Assembly: GCA_021780055.1 (NCBI GenBank)
Contig: JAJXZM010000089.1
Location: 1-7,741 of the forward strand
Direction: 5' to 3'
From: Acidobacteriota bacterium
GTDB taxonomy: Bacteria > Acidobacteriota > Terriglobia > UBA7540
Length of the DNA: 7,741 nt
Notes under the pieces: generated by a model
The model's database searches: none
What the model saw: the letters and a program-made list of their open reading frames with translations, nothing else
What the model was told of the DNA's origin: nothing
Made by a program: the position numbers and the translations under genes
Part shown: piece by piece, positions 1 through 7,086 of the stretch
Position numbering within the stretch: the first letter of the stretch is position 1
How the letters are laid out: the number at the start of each line of letters is the position of its first letter

Positions 1-181
1 GACGCTCCGGATCCATGACCAGCGCCTTCCCTGCCGCCCCTCGGGGGCAAACGCCGCCCTTCATGGCCGGGATATGGGGATTCCCCTGAATAAACCGGAT
101 ATCGCCATCCTCCACCTCTACCTGAATCGGACAGCGACATGTACACATGCCGCAAATGCTGTAAGCTTTCTGCGTTGTCAT
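1..181 (-). CDS. Molybdopterin-dependent oxidoreductase, N-terminal fragment (partial at window edge)
   Basis: The minus strand from 181 down to the left edge reads as an open 60-codon frame starting MTTQKAYSICGMCTCRC. Cysteines at residues 10, 13, 17 and 45 give the C-x2-C-x3-C-x27-C pattern of the N-terminal [4Fe-4S] domain of bis-MGD molybdoenzymes (DMSO reductase / complex iron-sulfur molybdoenzyme superfamily). The text after it (IQGNP, GGVCPRGAAG, DPER) is the usual continuation of that domain. The family moves electrons between the Mo cofactor and partner Fe-S and membrane subunits; the substrate cannot be told from this fragment. No twin-arginine signal is visible before the first Cys, so the protein may be cytoplasmic, unless translation starts further upstream. 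The start is supported by a Shine-Dalgarno TAAGGAGT (complement of 186-193) 5 nt before the ATG. The gene diverges from the cas operon and is probably unrelated to it. The family call is strong; the subfamily is open. Confidence 0.88.
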   Translation of the reverse strand, partial: MTTQKAYSICGMCTCRCPIQVEVEDGDIRFIQGNPHIPAMKGGVCPRGAAGKALVMDPER

Positions 182-196
182 AACAACTCCTTATAT

Positions 197-227
197 TTTA
201 TATTTCGCTATGCCAATAATGAATCAA
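197..227 (-). promoter_or_regulatory. Weak candidate promoter for the molybdoenzyme gene
   Basis: On the minus strand a TTGATT hexamer (complement of 222-227) stands 19 bp before TATAAA (complement of 197-202), in an AT-rich stretch just upstream of the ribosome binding site. The -10 is good, but the spacing is long and the -35 is weak. Only position and composition support it; no transcript evidence is visible. Confidence 0.25.
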
Positions 228-274
228 CGCTAATGATAAAGTACTTGAACATTGTCTTCAATATAATTTTGACG

Positions 275-392
275 GACTTCGTAAAAAGTCCGCATGCTGT
301 GTTGTGCCGCATCCTTCGTCATTGCAGCGTACGACAAGTACGCTGCATTCCTTGCGGATTTGCACGCCGTGCCTGTAAAAATTTTACGAAGC
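275..392. repeat. MITE/REP-like palindromic repeat A (118 bp), inverted partner of 541-657
   Basis: The unit is bounded by 10-bp terminal inverted repeats, CTTCGTAAAA (277-286) and TTTTACGAAG (382-391). It has a perfect 9-bp central hairpin, GCAGCGTAC (324-332) and GTACGCTGC (338-346), around a 5-nt loop. The whole unit matches the reverse complement of 541-657 at about 90% by eye over some 117 bp. The short length, terminal inverted repeats, internal dyad and lack of coding capacity fit a non-autonomous MITE or REP-type element. The mobilising transposase is not in the window. The open frames that cross it (for example from 74 and 502) look like by-products of the repeat and are not called as genes. 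Confidence 0.85.
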
Positions 393-410
393 CATCGATA
401 ATAATGAACT

Positions 411-495
411 CGACAAAAGTCAATTTTGGCCTGTTTTTACAACATCAATCTGCTGAATTTGTTGGTTGTGAAAATCAGATTTTTGACTTTTTACG
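411..495. repeat. Short palindromic repeat B (85 bp) related to its neighbours
   Basis: The ends are imperfect inverted repeats: CGACAAAAGTCAA (411-423) and TTGACTTTTTACG (483-495) pair at 11 of 13 positions. The end motif CGTAAAAAGTC is the same as the end of the 518-747 element and resembles the ends of 275-392. It sits between those two elements, spaced by roughly 20 bp on each side, and has no coding potential. The outer sequence ACGATGGCATCAATAATAAT (493-512) parallels the right flanks of the other units (about 387-405 and 651-670). It is probably a decayed or internally deleted family member; the boundaries are approximate. Confidence 0.6.
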
Positions 496-540
496 ATGGC
501 ATCAATAATAATGCCCCCGTAAAAAGTCGATTTTCGGACG

Positions 541-657
541 GCTTCGTAAAATGTTCGCAGGCAAGGCGTGCAAATCCTGAGGAATGAAGCGTACTCGTCG
601 TACGCTGCAATGACGAAGGATGCAGCGCAACGCAGCATGCGGACTTTTTACGAAGTC
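541..657. repeat. Inverted copy of repeat A, nested in element C
   Basis: The reverse complement of this 117-bp stretch aligns end to end with 275-392 with about eleven differences and one single-base indel. The two copies face each other across a 148-bp spacer. The pair could form a long stem if transcribed through, or recombine to invert the spacer. The right end GACTTTTTACGAAGTC (642-657) is the mirror of the left end of repeat A. Confidence 0.82.
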
Positions 658-682
658 GTCAATAATGATATAGTTATTGATA

Positions 683-711
683 TTGAACATACAATCTTCT
701 TCACATTTAAA
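683..711 (+). promoter_or_regulatory. Candidate promoter for the cas operon
   Basis: TTGAAC (683-688) and TTTAAA (706-711) are separated by 17 bp, the ideal sigma-70 spacing, and end 65 bp before the cas12b ATG. Each hexamer matches consensus at 4 of 6 positions, so the site is only moderate. It lies in the AT-rich right part of the 518-747 repeat element. It is the best-spaced candidate noticed between the repeat core and cas12b. Confidence 0.3.
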
Positions 712-776
712 GCCGGTACAAAGCCGTCCGAAAATCGATTTTTTACGAAACCATCACGTTTAGAGGGAGGATAACG

Positions 777-3700
777 ATGCCGCAACAAAAGAAGCCACCC
801 TTTACCCAACGAGCCTATACACTTCGGCTCTGCGGAACTGACAAGAAAAATACATCATGGCGCGAGGCGCTCTGGCGGACCCACGAGGCAGTCAATCAGG
901 GAGCCAGGGTGTTCGGCGACTGGCTGCTCATCCTGCGCGGCGGGTTGGACCACACGCTGGCGGATTCCAGGGTCAAGAGTGGAAAAGGAAAACCGGATCG
1001 CGATCCGACCGATGAGGAGCGCAAGGCGCGGCGTATTCTGCTGGCTCTGTCATGGCTTTCTGTGGAGTCGAGGATCGGAGCTCCAGCGGATTTTATCGTC
1101 GCATCCGGCGATGAGCCTGAGGCGGATCGGAATTGTAAGGTACTAAATGCGCTTAAGGAAATTCTTGAAAGCAGGAAGGTTGCGGAAGATGAGATTCACG
1201 AATGGAAAAATAATTGTTCATCTTCCTTGTGCGCTGCTATTCGCGATGACGCTGTTTGGGTTAACCGGAGCAAGGCGTTTGATAAGAAGTTCAAGTCAGA
1301 AGACAACGAATCCAAGCGCGAAGAAGCGTGGGACATGCTGGAGCGCTTCTTCGGAAGCCGTGACGCCTATCTGGCCCTGGCGAAAGGCTCCGGCGAAGAT
1401 GAGTCTTCCGAGACCGGGCAAGAGGACAAATCAAAGGATCTTGTACAGAAGGCGGGGCAATGGCTCAGCAGCCGGTTCGGTACCGGCAAGGGCGCGAATT
1501 TCAGCCGTATGGCGACGGTCTATAAAAAGATCGCGGATTGGGCTGGCAAAGCCCAGCCGGGGATGATGGGGGACAAGGCTGTCTCAGACCTCGCTGCCAA
1601 CCTCAGAGAATTCAATCCTGCACCGAATGACTTAAAGGGTGTGCTTGGGTTAATCAGTGGCCCCGGATACAAGAGCGCGACGCGCAATTTCTTGAGTAGT
1701 AAGTTCGCTGCCCAAACCGCTGTCACTCAAGATGACCTTGCGAGTCTGAAAGACAAGGCAACTGCCGATGCCAAGAAGTGTACCCAGAATGCCGGATCGA
1801 AGGGGTCACGAGTATATTCCAACGCCGTCCTGAAGGATGTGGAGTCCGTTTGTGGGTTCACCTACTTGCAGGATGGAGGGCCGGCCAGGCATTCTGAATA
1901 CGCTGTCATACTCGACCACGCGGCGCGCCGTGTTTCGCTGGCACACACGCGGGTCAAGCTGGCCGAGGCGGAGCGGCGAGGATTTGAAGAAGACGCCAGG
2001 AAGATGAACAGCGTCCTGCCTGAAACCAAAAGGTGGCTGGATAAGTTTTGCCTGGAACGTTCGGATGCGTCAGGTGCACTGGAAGCTTACCGTATCCGGC
2101 GGCGGGCTGTGAACGGCTGGAGGGAAGTGGTTAAGGCATGGAGCAAGAAGGATTGCACCACCGTCGAGAAAAGAATCGCCGCCGTCCGGGCGCTGCAGAA
2201 CGATCCACAGATCGACAAGTTCGGCGACATCCAGCTATTCGAGGCCCTTTCTGAAGACGACGCTGTATGCATTTGGCACAAGGACGGCGATGCCGCGCGA
2301 TATCCCGATCCTCAGCCGCTGATTGATTACTCTCTTGGCGCCGAAGCGGAATTCAAAAAACGGCTCTTCAAGGTGCCAGCGTACCGTCACCCGGACACAT
2401 TCTTGCATCCTGTCTTCTGCGATTTCGGGAAGTCCCGCTGGGACATCGGCTTTGATGTTCATAACAACAGGCGGCCGTCCAATCCAAGGACACTTTCCAT
2501 GACGCTTTGGACTGGGAACACGATGGAACCAGTTTCGTTGTGCTGGCAGTCCAAGAGGCTGGCGCATGATTTGGCGCTTGGAAACAACACAGGGGATGTT
2601 GAGGCTTGCGCGGTCACTCGAGCAGACAGATTGGGGCGAGCCGCTTCAAATGTGATAAAGAATGATGCGGTGAGTATCGCGGGGCTCTTTGAACAAGCAG
2701 ACTGGAATGGCCGGTTGCAGGTACCTAGGCAGCAGTTGGAAGCCATTGCCACAGTGAGAAATAACCTCAGTTTATCCGATCAGGAACGTGAGCGCCGGAT
2801 GTCCGGTATGATGGACCGCATCCGCTGGCTGGTGACCTTTTCGGCAAAACTGCAGCCGCAGGGCCCGTGGTGCGAATTTGCAGAAAAGCTTCAGCTCAGA
2901 ATCAACCCTCAATACTGGCCTCATGCGGATGCAAACAAGGATCGGAAAGGGCACGCCCGGCTCATTCTCTCCCGGCTTCCCGGCCTGCGCGTGCTTTCCG
3001 TCGATCTCGGCCACCGCTACGCCGCTGCATGCGCGGTGTGGGATGCGGTAAATGCTGAGCAGGTCAAGGTAGCGTGTCGTGCAGCCGAACATGAAGGTCC
3101 GAAAGAGAGCGATCTTTACCTGCATCTCAAGAGAAAGGTGATGAAGCAGAGGAATGGTAATCAAGTTGAGGTCGAGAAAACCACCATCTATCGTCGCATT
3201 GGCGCGGACACCTTGCCTGATGGTGGTGAGCCGCATCCAGCTCCTTGGGCACGGCTGGATCGTCAGTTCCTTATCAAGCTTCAGGGCGAGGAAAAAGGCG
3301 TTCGCGAGGCATCAAATGGGGAAGTATGGGCGGTGCATCAACTGGAGTCTGAACTGGGCAGGACGACGCCAATTATCGACCGGCTGGTCAAGTCCGCTTG
3401 GGGTAAGTCCAGCAAGCAAAAAACGAGACTCGATGGGCTGCGTATCCTGGGCTGGACACCGGTAAAGGAGATTCAAGGCTCTGACGAGACGGATGAAAGT
3501 GAACTACGTAAACCATCGCTCTCCGTGGACGAACTGATGTCCTCCGCCGTCCGTACCATGAGCCTTGCGCTCAAACGTCATGGCGACTGTGCGCGAATCG
3601 CCTTCGCCATGACGGCGGATTCCAAACCTATGCCCGGTGGCCGCAGATACTACTTCACCGAGGCAAAAGAGCTTTCCGCGAACGAAGATGCGACTGCGAG

Positions 3701-5252
3701 GCGCAGTAAGCACATCGAATTCATCCAGGATGCTCTAATCCTCTGGTATGGATTGGCATCCTCCCGTGGATGGCGGGATGACGCAGCAAAGCAATTGTGG
3801 GATGAGCATATTACCAGGTTGTCGGGATACAAAGCTCCGGAGGAAATCGGTGAGGATGTCGCAGGTAATGAGCGCAGGACGAAGCAAAAGGAGAATCGAA
3901 AAAATCTCCATGATGTGGCGAAGGCGCTGGCCCAGGATGCGACTTTGCGGAAGACGCTCTGCGATATATGGAATAACCGGTGGAAAGAAGACGATGGGCG
4001 GTGGAAAAAACAGCTACGCTGGTTCAAGAATTGGGTTCTCCCATGTGGAAAGCACGCCATTGATCCGATCATTCGCAAGGTCGGTGGACTTTCCCTTCCC
4101 CGTCTTGCCATGCTGACCGAGTTCCGCCGTAAAGTTCAGGTGGGATTCTTCACCCGCCTTCAACCGGATGGCACAAGGGCTGAAGTCAATGAAAAGTTCG
4201 GGCGAAGCACCTTGGACGCTTTGGAACACCTGCGTGAACAGCGCGTCAAACAACTTGCCAGTCGCATTGCCGAGGCGGCGCTCGGTATCGGTAGCGAGGA
4301 TAAGACAAAGCACTGGGATGGAGGAAAGCGTCCGCGACAGCGTATTGACGATCCGCGTTTCGCTCCGTGCCATGCCGTCATCATTGAAGATCTTACCCAC
4401 TACCGGCCCGAGGAAACCCGTACCCGGCGGGAAAACCGCCAACTCATGACATGGTCGTCCTCGAAGGTCAGGAAGTATCTGGCCGAAGTCTGCCAACTTC
4501 ATGGCCTGCATCTTCGCGAAGTCTCGGCGGGCTACACGTCGCGCCAGGACTCCCGCACGGGAGCACCTGGCATCCGCTGTCAGGATGTGGCGCTCAGAGA
4601 GTTTATGCGGTCGCCTTTCTGGCGGAAACAAGTCGCACAAGCTCAGAAAAAACAGATGGAAGGCAAGGGTGATTCGCGCGAACGATTTCTCTATGACCTG
4701 GACACAATGTGGAAAGACAAGGCTATAACCGACATAGAGGAAGCCGGAACTGTCCGTGTTCCGCTCAAGGGGGGTGAGATATTTGTCTCGGCCGATTTCG
4801 CCTCTCCCGCTGTCAGGGGGGTCCAGGCCGACCTGAACGCCGCCGCCAACATCGGCCTGCGTGCGCTCATTGACCCGGACTGGCCAGGCAAGTGGTGGTA
4901 TGTGCCCTGCGAACCGGGAAGCTTTCGACCCATAAAGGATAAGGTCAACGGCAGCGCGGCGGTAAACCTGAGCAAAGAGCTCCGGCAACCCGTCCAATCA
5001 CAGCGTGGTGATGCCGCAACGGACAAAAAGAAATGCGGGGAAAGAAGCGGCAGCAAACCCAAAGAAGTCGTTAATCTCTGGCGCGATGTATCGTCATCCC
5101 CGCTCGACAGCATCGAATTCGGAGAATGGAAAGAATACGCCGCTTATCAGAACGAGGTGCAATACCGGGTTATCCGTCTCTTGAAACAACAGGCACAGAA
5201 CCGTTACAATCAAGCGATTGATCAGTCCAGTGAGGATGACATTCGATATTGA
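777..5252 (+). CDS. cas12b: CRISPR-associated endonuclease Cas12b (C2c1), type V-B effector, unusually long
   Basis: This is the single-protein interference nuclease of type V-B systems: with crRNA and tracrRNA it binds DNA next to a PAM and cuts both strands with one RuvC site. The N-terminus (ALWRTHEAVNQG, then DWLLILRGGLDHTL, residues ~32-60) is typical of the family. The split RuvC is clear: D743 in LSVDLGHRY (RuvC-I), E1204 in VIIEDLTHY (RuvC-II) and D1352 in VQADLNAAANI (RuvC-III). The family signatures ENRQLMTWS, YTSRQDSRTGAPGIRC and GEIFVSADF lie between II and III. At 1491 aa it is well above the roughly 1100-1300 aa usual for Cas12b. The spacing to AacCas12b (1129 aa; D570, E848, D977) puts about 170 extra residues before RuvC-I and 180 between RuvC-I and II. 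An acidic, low-complexity stretch lies near residues 206-222. GGGAGG at 765-770, 6 nt before the ATG, fixes the start. It heads the operon; cas4-cas1 begins 14 nt after its stop. Subtype V-B is confident; the finer clade is open. Confidence 0.96.
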   Translation: MPQQKKPPFTQRAYTLRLCGTDKKNTSWREALWRTHEAVNQGARVFGDWLLILRGGLDHTLADSRVKSGKGKPDRDPTDEERKARRILLALSWLSVESRIGAPADFIVASGDEPEADRNCKVLNALKEILESRKVAEDEIHEWKNNCSSSLCAAIRDDAVWVNRSKAFDKKFKSEDNESKREEAWDMLERFFGSRDAYLALAKGSGEDESSETGQEDKSKDLVQKAGQWLSSRFGTGKGANFSRMATVYKKIADWAGKAQPGMMGDKAVSDLAANLREFNPAPNDLKGVLGLISGPGYKSATRNFLSSKFAAQTAVTQDDLASLKDKATADAKKCTQNAGSKGSRVYSNAVLKDVESVCGFTYLQDGGPARHSEYAVILDHAARRVSLAHTRVKLAEAERRGFEEDARKMNSVLPETKRWLDKFCLERSDASGALEAYRIRRRAVNGWREVVKAWSKKDCTTVEKRIAAVRALQNDPQIDKFGDIQLFEALSEDDAVCIWHKDGDAARYPDPQPLIDYSLGAEAEFKKRLFKVPAYRHPDTFLHPVFCDFGKSRWDIGFDVHNNRRPSNPRTLSMTLWTGNTMEPVSLCWQSKRLAHDLALGNNTGDVEACAVTRADRLGRAASNVIKNDAVSIAGLFEQADWNGRLQVPRQQLEAIATVRNNLSLSDQERERRMSGMMDRIRWLVTFSAKLQPQGPWCEFAEKLQLRINPQYWPHADANKDRKGHARLILSRLPGLRVLSVDLGHRYAAACAVWDAVNAEQVKVACRAAEHEGPKESDLYLHLKRKVMKQRNGNQVEVEKTTIYRRIGADTLPDGGEPHPAPWARLDRQFLIKLQGEEKGVREASNGEVWAVHQLESELGRTTPIIDRLVKSAWGKSSKQKTRLDGLRILGWTPVKEIQGSDETDESELRKPSLSVDELMSSAVRTMSLALKRHGDCARIAFAMTADSKPMPGGRRYYFTEAKELSANEDATARRSKHIEFIQDALILWYGLASSRGWRDDAAKQLWDEHITRLSGYKAPEEIGEDVAGNERRTKQKENRKNLHDVAKALAQDATLRKTLCDIWNNRWKEDDGRWKKQLRWFKNWVLPCGKHAIDPIIRKVGGLSLPRLAMLTEFRRKVQVGFFTRLQPDGTRAEVNEKFGRSTLDALEHLREQRVKQLASRIAEAALGIGSEDKTKHWDGGKRPRQRIDDPRFAPCHAVIIEDLTHYRPEETRTRRENRQLMTWSSSKVRKYLAEVCQLHGLHLREVSAGYTSRQDSRTGAPGIRCQDVALREFMRSPFWRKQVAQAQKKQMEGKGDSRERFLYDLDTMWKDKAITDIEEAGTVRVPLKGGEIFVSADFASPAVRGVQADLNAAANIGLRALIDPDWPGKWWYVPCEPGSFRPIKDKVNGSAAVNLSKELRQPVQSQRGDAATDKKKCGERSGSKPKEVVNLWRDVSSSPLDSIEFGEWKEYAAYQNEVQYRVIRLLKQQAQNRYNQAIDQSSEDDIRY

Positions 5253-5266
5253 AAGGAATGCAACCA

Positions 5267-6430
5267 ATGGATGAAAGCCTATGGCCAGCCCGGAACGTGG
5301 CCGAACACGCCTACTGTCCACGTCTTTTTTATTTCATGCAGGTAGAGGGTATCTTTGTCCCCAGCAGGGATACCGAGAAAGGAGTTGCTGTCCATCGACG
5401 GGTGGATAAACCTAGTGTCGCACAAAAGAAGTCGGATGTGAGCGAGATCAATCCTGAACGGCCGAAGATCGTCCGAAGTCTGGTACTGACGAGCGAGTCG
5501 CTCGGTCTCACCGCGACCTTGGATCTGACGGAAATTTCAGGAAATGTCGCCGTACCCGTTGAATACCGAAAAGGACGTCCCAAGAAAGTTTCCATGGGGT
5601 CTTCCGCCGATGATTGCGGCGAGATAGAACAACTCCCGCTTCAACGTGCGGAGGCATGGCCCACCGACCGAATTCAAACGGGGTTGCAAGCTATCCTTCT
5701 CGAAAACGCCGGTTATGAAGTCCATGAAGCGGTCATTTACTATGCCGATGAAAAGCTTCGTCTCAGGATTTCTGTCAATGATGCCTTCAAGGCGGAAGCC
5801 CTGCAGACCCTGGAGAGGGCGAAACAATGCGCCAATGGCTCACGGCCTCTACCGTTAGTTAATGATCCGCGCTGCCCGAGGTGCTCCCTTCAGCCGATAT
5901 GTCTGCCGGACGAGGTCAACCATCAGCGCGCCCAATCGCCGACCGACGAACTGACACCGAGAAAAATCTGGCCGCCGCGCGATGACGGTATTCATGTAGT
6001 GGCTCAGCAAGAAGGTGTGAAAATCGGCATTCGCGGCATGGAATTGAGAGTTACTGACAAGAGCGGCGCCACTGTGAAAACCATGCCTCTGGCCAACCTC
6101 GAAAGCCTCTCACTGCTGGGTTCGGTGCAAATCACCACCCAGGCCGTTCACGCACTTGCCGACAAAAAAACGCCCATCGCGTTTCTTTCTCCGGCGGGCC
6201 GACTGGTGGCCATGATCGATCCGCTCGATTCGGTCAGTGCCGAGATTCGGAGGTCACAGATTCGCAAACTGGACCGTACGGAGATCTGTCTCGAATTTGC
6301 ACGTGCGCTTGTATCGGCTAAGATCATGAATCAGCGAACGCTTCTCCTCCGCAATCATAATTCACTGTCTGCTGGCGTACTCGATGTTGACCCACGAGTG
6401 CGTGGCGGCGTTACGCCTTGCAAGGCTTGA
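5267..6430 (+). CDS. cas4-cas1: Cas4-Cas1 fusion, front part: intact Cas4 plus truncated Cas1 N-terminus
   Basis: Type V-B loci usually carry cas4 fused to cas1, and this frame starts that fusion. Cas4 trims prespacers and checks the PAM. Numbered from ATG 5267, its RecB-like nuclease residues are visible: H43 (GVAVH), D86 (TATLD), E99 and K102 (PVEYRKG) and the QTGLQAILLENAGY helix (~137-150). The Fe-S cysteines are C17 (AYCPRLFYF) and C203, C206 and C212 (CPRCSLQPIC). Cas1 begins near residue 238 and its N-terminal beta domain and first helix follow (GIRGMELRV, ESLSLLGSVQIT, AKIMNQRTLLLRN). After about residue 364 the reading departs from Cas1 and ends in a frameshifted tail, GVTPCKA. ATG 5267 is preferred because AAGGA (5253-5257) lies 9 nt upstream; ATG 5258 and TTG 5249 are in-frame alternatives with poorer spacing. 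The Cas4 half could still fold; the Cas1 half lacks its catalytic domain. Confidence 0.92.
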   Translation: MDESLWPARNVAEHAYCPRLFYFMQVEGIFVPSRDTEKGVAVHRRVDKPSVAQKKSDVSEINPERPKIVRSLVLTSESLGLTATLDLTEISGNVAVPVEYRKGRPKKVSMGSSADDCGEIEQLPLQRAEAWPTDRIQTGLQAILLENAGYEVHEAVIYYADEKLRLRISVNDAFKAEALQTLERAKQCANGSRPLPLVNDPRCPRCSLQPICLPDEVNHQRAQSPTDELTPRKIWPPRDDGIHVVAQQEGVKIGIRGMELRVTDKSGATVKTMPLANLESLSLLGSVQITTQAVHALADKKTPIAFLSPAGRLVAMIDPLDSVSAEIRRSQIRKLDRTEICLEFARALVSAKIMNQRTLLLRNHNSLSAGVLDVDPRVRGGVTPCKA

Positions 6431-6779
6431 GCCTTCCATCGGCGGATTTCACGTATCGAGACCAGGTCGTCCCGCCCTTGCGCTCGATCTCATGGAACCG
6501 TTCCGGCCGCTGATTGCGGATTCCATTGCGATCACATGCTTCAACCGGGGCGAATTGACAGAGGGGCATTTTCTTCGCACTGCTGCTGGCTGTTCACTCA
6601 CTGCTGCTGGCAGGCAGAGCTTCTTCAATGCTCTTGGCCGGAGAATGGATACCGAAATCACCCATCCGGTGTTCGAATATCGTTTGAGCTACCGGCGCAT
6701 GATCGTTTTGCATGCACGGATGATCGCAGCCTGGCTTACGGGGGATATTCCAACCCTTGCGTTCCTGACCACACGCTGA
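6363..6779 (+). pseudogene. cas1: Cas1 C-terminal remnant, out of frame with the cas4-cas1 front part
   Basis: In the third frame the sequence resumes Cas1 with LLAYSMLTHECVAALRL, SIGGFHVSRPGRPALALDLM and FRPLIADS, through to the normal C-terminus near ALGRRMDTEI and RMIAAWLTG. The metal-binding His (GGFH) and Asp (LALDLME) of the integrase are present. The catalytic Glu motif (a GxEGxxAxxYF-type segment) that should lie about 70-90 residues after NQRTLLLRN is absent here and from the front part. The two parts meet near 6350-6365, so an internal deletion of roughly 210-270 bp, also shifting frame, best explains the break. An ATG at 6384 could start a 131-aa fragment, but no Shine-Dalgarno was recognised there. 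The Cas1 integrase is predicted to be inactive. An assembly error across this site is the main alternative. Confidence 0.88.
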
Positions 6780-6795
6780 CTTGACGGGGGTAAGT

Positions 6796-7086
6796 ATGCG
6801 TCGATGCTATCTGGTTTGCTACGACATCAGAGACCCAAAAAGATTGCGGTGTGTCCATAAAATACTCAGAGGATATGGTGAAGCCTGGCAGTTTTCAGTC
6901 TTCTTCTGTGTACTCAAAGATATCGACCGCGTGCGATTGCAAATCGATCTTGAGGAACAAATGAATCAGAAGGAAGATCGGGCGATGATTCTGTACCTTG
7001 GCTCTAACGAGAAGAACGCCCGCGAAGCGGCCACGGTCATTGGTCAACCCCTGCCCGAACAGGATATTGGCATCGTTGTGATTTGA
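6796..7086 (+). CDS. cas2: CRISPR-associated protein Cas2
   Basis: The 96-aa product has the length and ferredoxin-like pattern of Cas2, the dimeric centre of the Cas1-Cas2 spacer integration complex. It opens MRRCYLVCYDIRDPKRL; D10 is the conserved acidic residue at the end of the first strand. It continues with HKILRGYGEAWQFSVFFC, where the second strand normally reads Q-x-SVF-x-C, and a strand near MILYLGS. TTG 6781 is in the same frame, but ATG 6796 is preferred: G-rich 6786-6790 acts as its ribosome binding site and the Cas2 fold begins right there. It follows the cas1 remnant by 16 nt and is probably co-transcribed. The gene is intact although its Cas1 partner is broken, so it may be a relic or may serve another Cas1 in the cell. 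Confidence 0.95.
   Translation: MRRCYLVCYDIRDPKRLRCVHKILRGYGEAWQFSVFFCVLKDIDRVRLQIDLEEQMNQKEDRAMILYLGSNEKNAREAATVIGQPLPEQDIGIVVI

Larger units (their letters stand above)
518..747. mobile_element. MITE-like element C (230 bp) with 27-bp terminal inverted repeats
   Basis: The 27 bp at 518-544 recur as a reverse complement at 721-747 with a single mismatch; both ends begin with CGTAAAAA. Such long, nearly perfect ends on a 230-bp non-coding unit are typical of MITEs. Repeat unit 541-657, the inverted partner of 275-392, lies within it and has its own 10-bp ends, CTTCGTAAAA (542-551) and TTTTACGAAG (646-655), plus a 7-bp hairpin (588-594 with 600-606). This suggests a composite or nested insertion. 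No target-site duplication was found at 518/747. The right end lies only 29 bp before the cas12b start codon, so the element forms the immediate upstream region of the operon. Confidence 0.75.

Noticed and set aside
74..508. A 144-codon frame on the + strand at the left side
   Set aside because: It is antisense to the clear molybdoenzyme start and then runs through the palindromic repeats, which keep frames open by chance; it has no recognisable domain.
502..774. Small frames on both strands (502-690, 568-774) upstream of cas12b
   Set aside because: They are made of repeat sequence, and the similar peptides in frames 420-638 and 502-690 arise only because the repeats are inverted copies.
182..776. 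The repeat cluster as a possible degenerate CRISPR array
   Set aside because: The units are long palindromes in opposite orientations with variable spacing, unlike the direct, evenly spaced repeats of an array.
4014..4997. A 327-codon open frame on the minus strand inside cas12b
   Set aside because: It lies entirely antisense to the well-conserved RuvC part of Cas12b, resembles no known family, and is explained by codon bias of the sense gene.
6578..6611. Tandem 13-bp duplication CACTGCTGCTGGC with a 21-bp period
   Set aside because: It encodes TAAGCSL-TAAGRQS within the normal Cas1 C-terminal sequence, where similar residues are usual, so it is not a separate element.
6781..6795. TTG at 6781 as an earlier start for cas2
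   Set aside because: It would add five residues not typical of Cas2 and would overlap the G-rich ribosome binding site serving ATG 6796.
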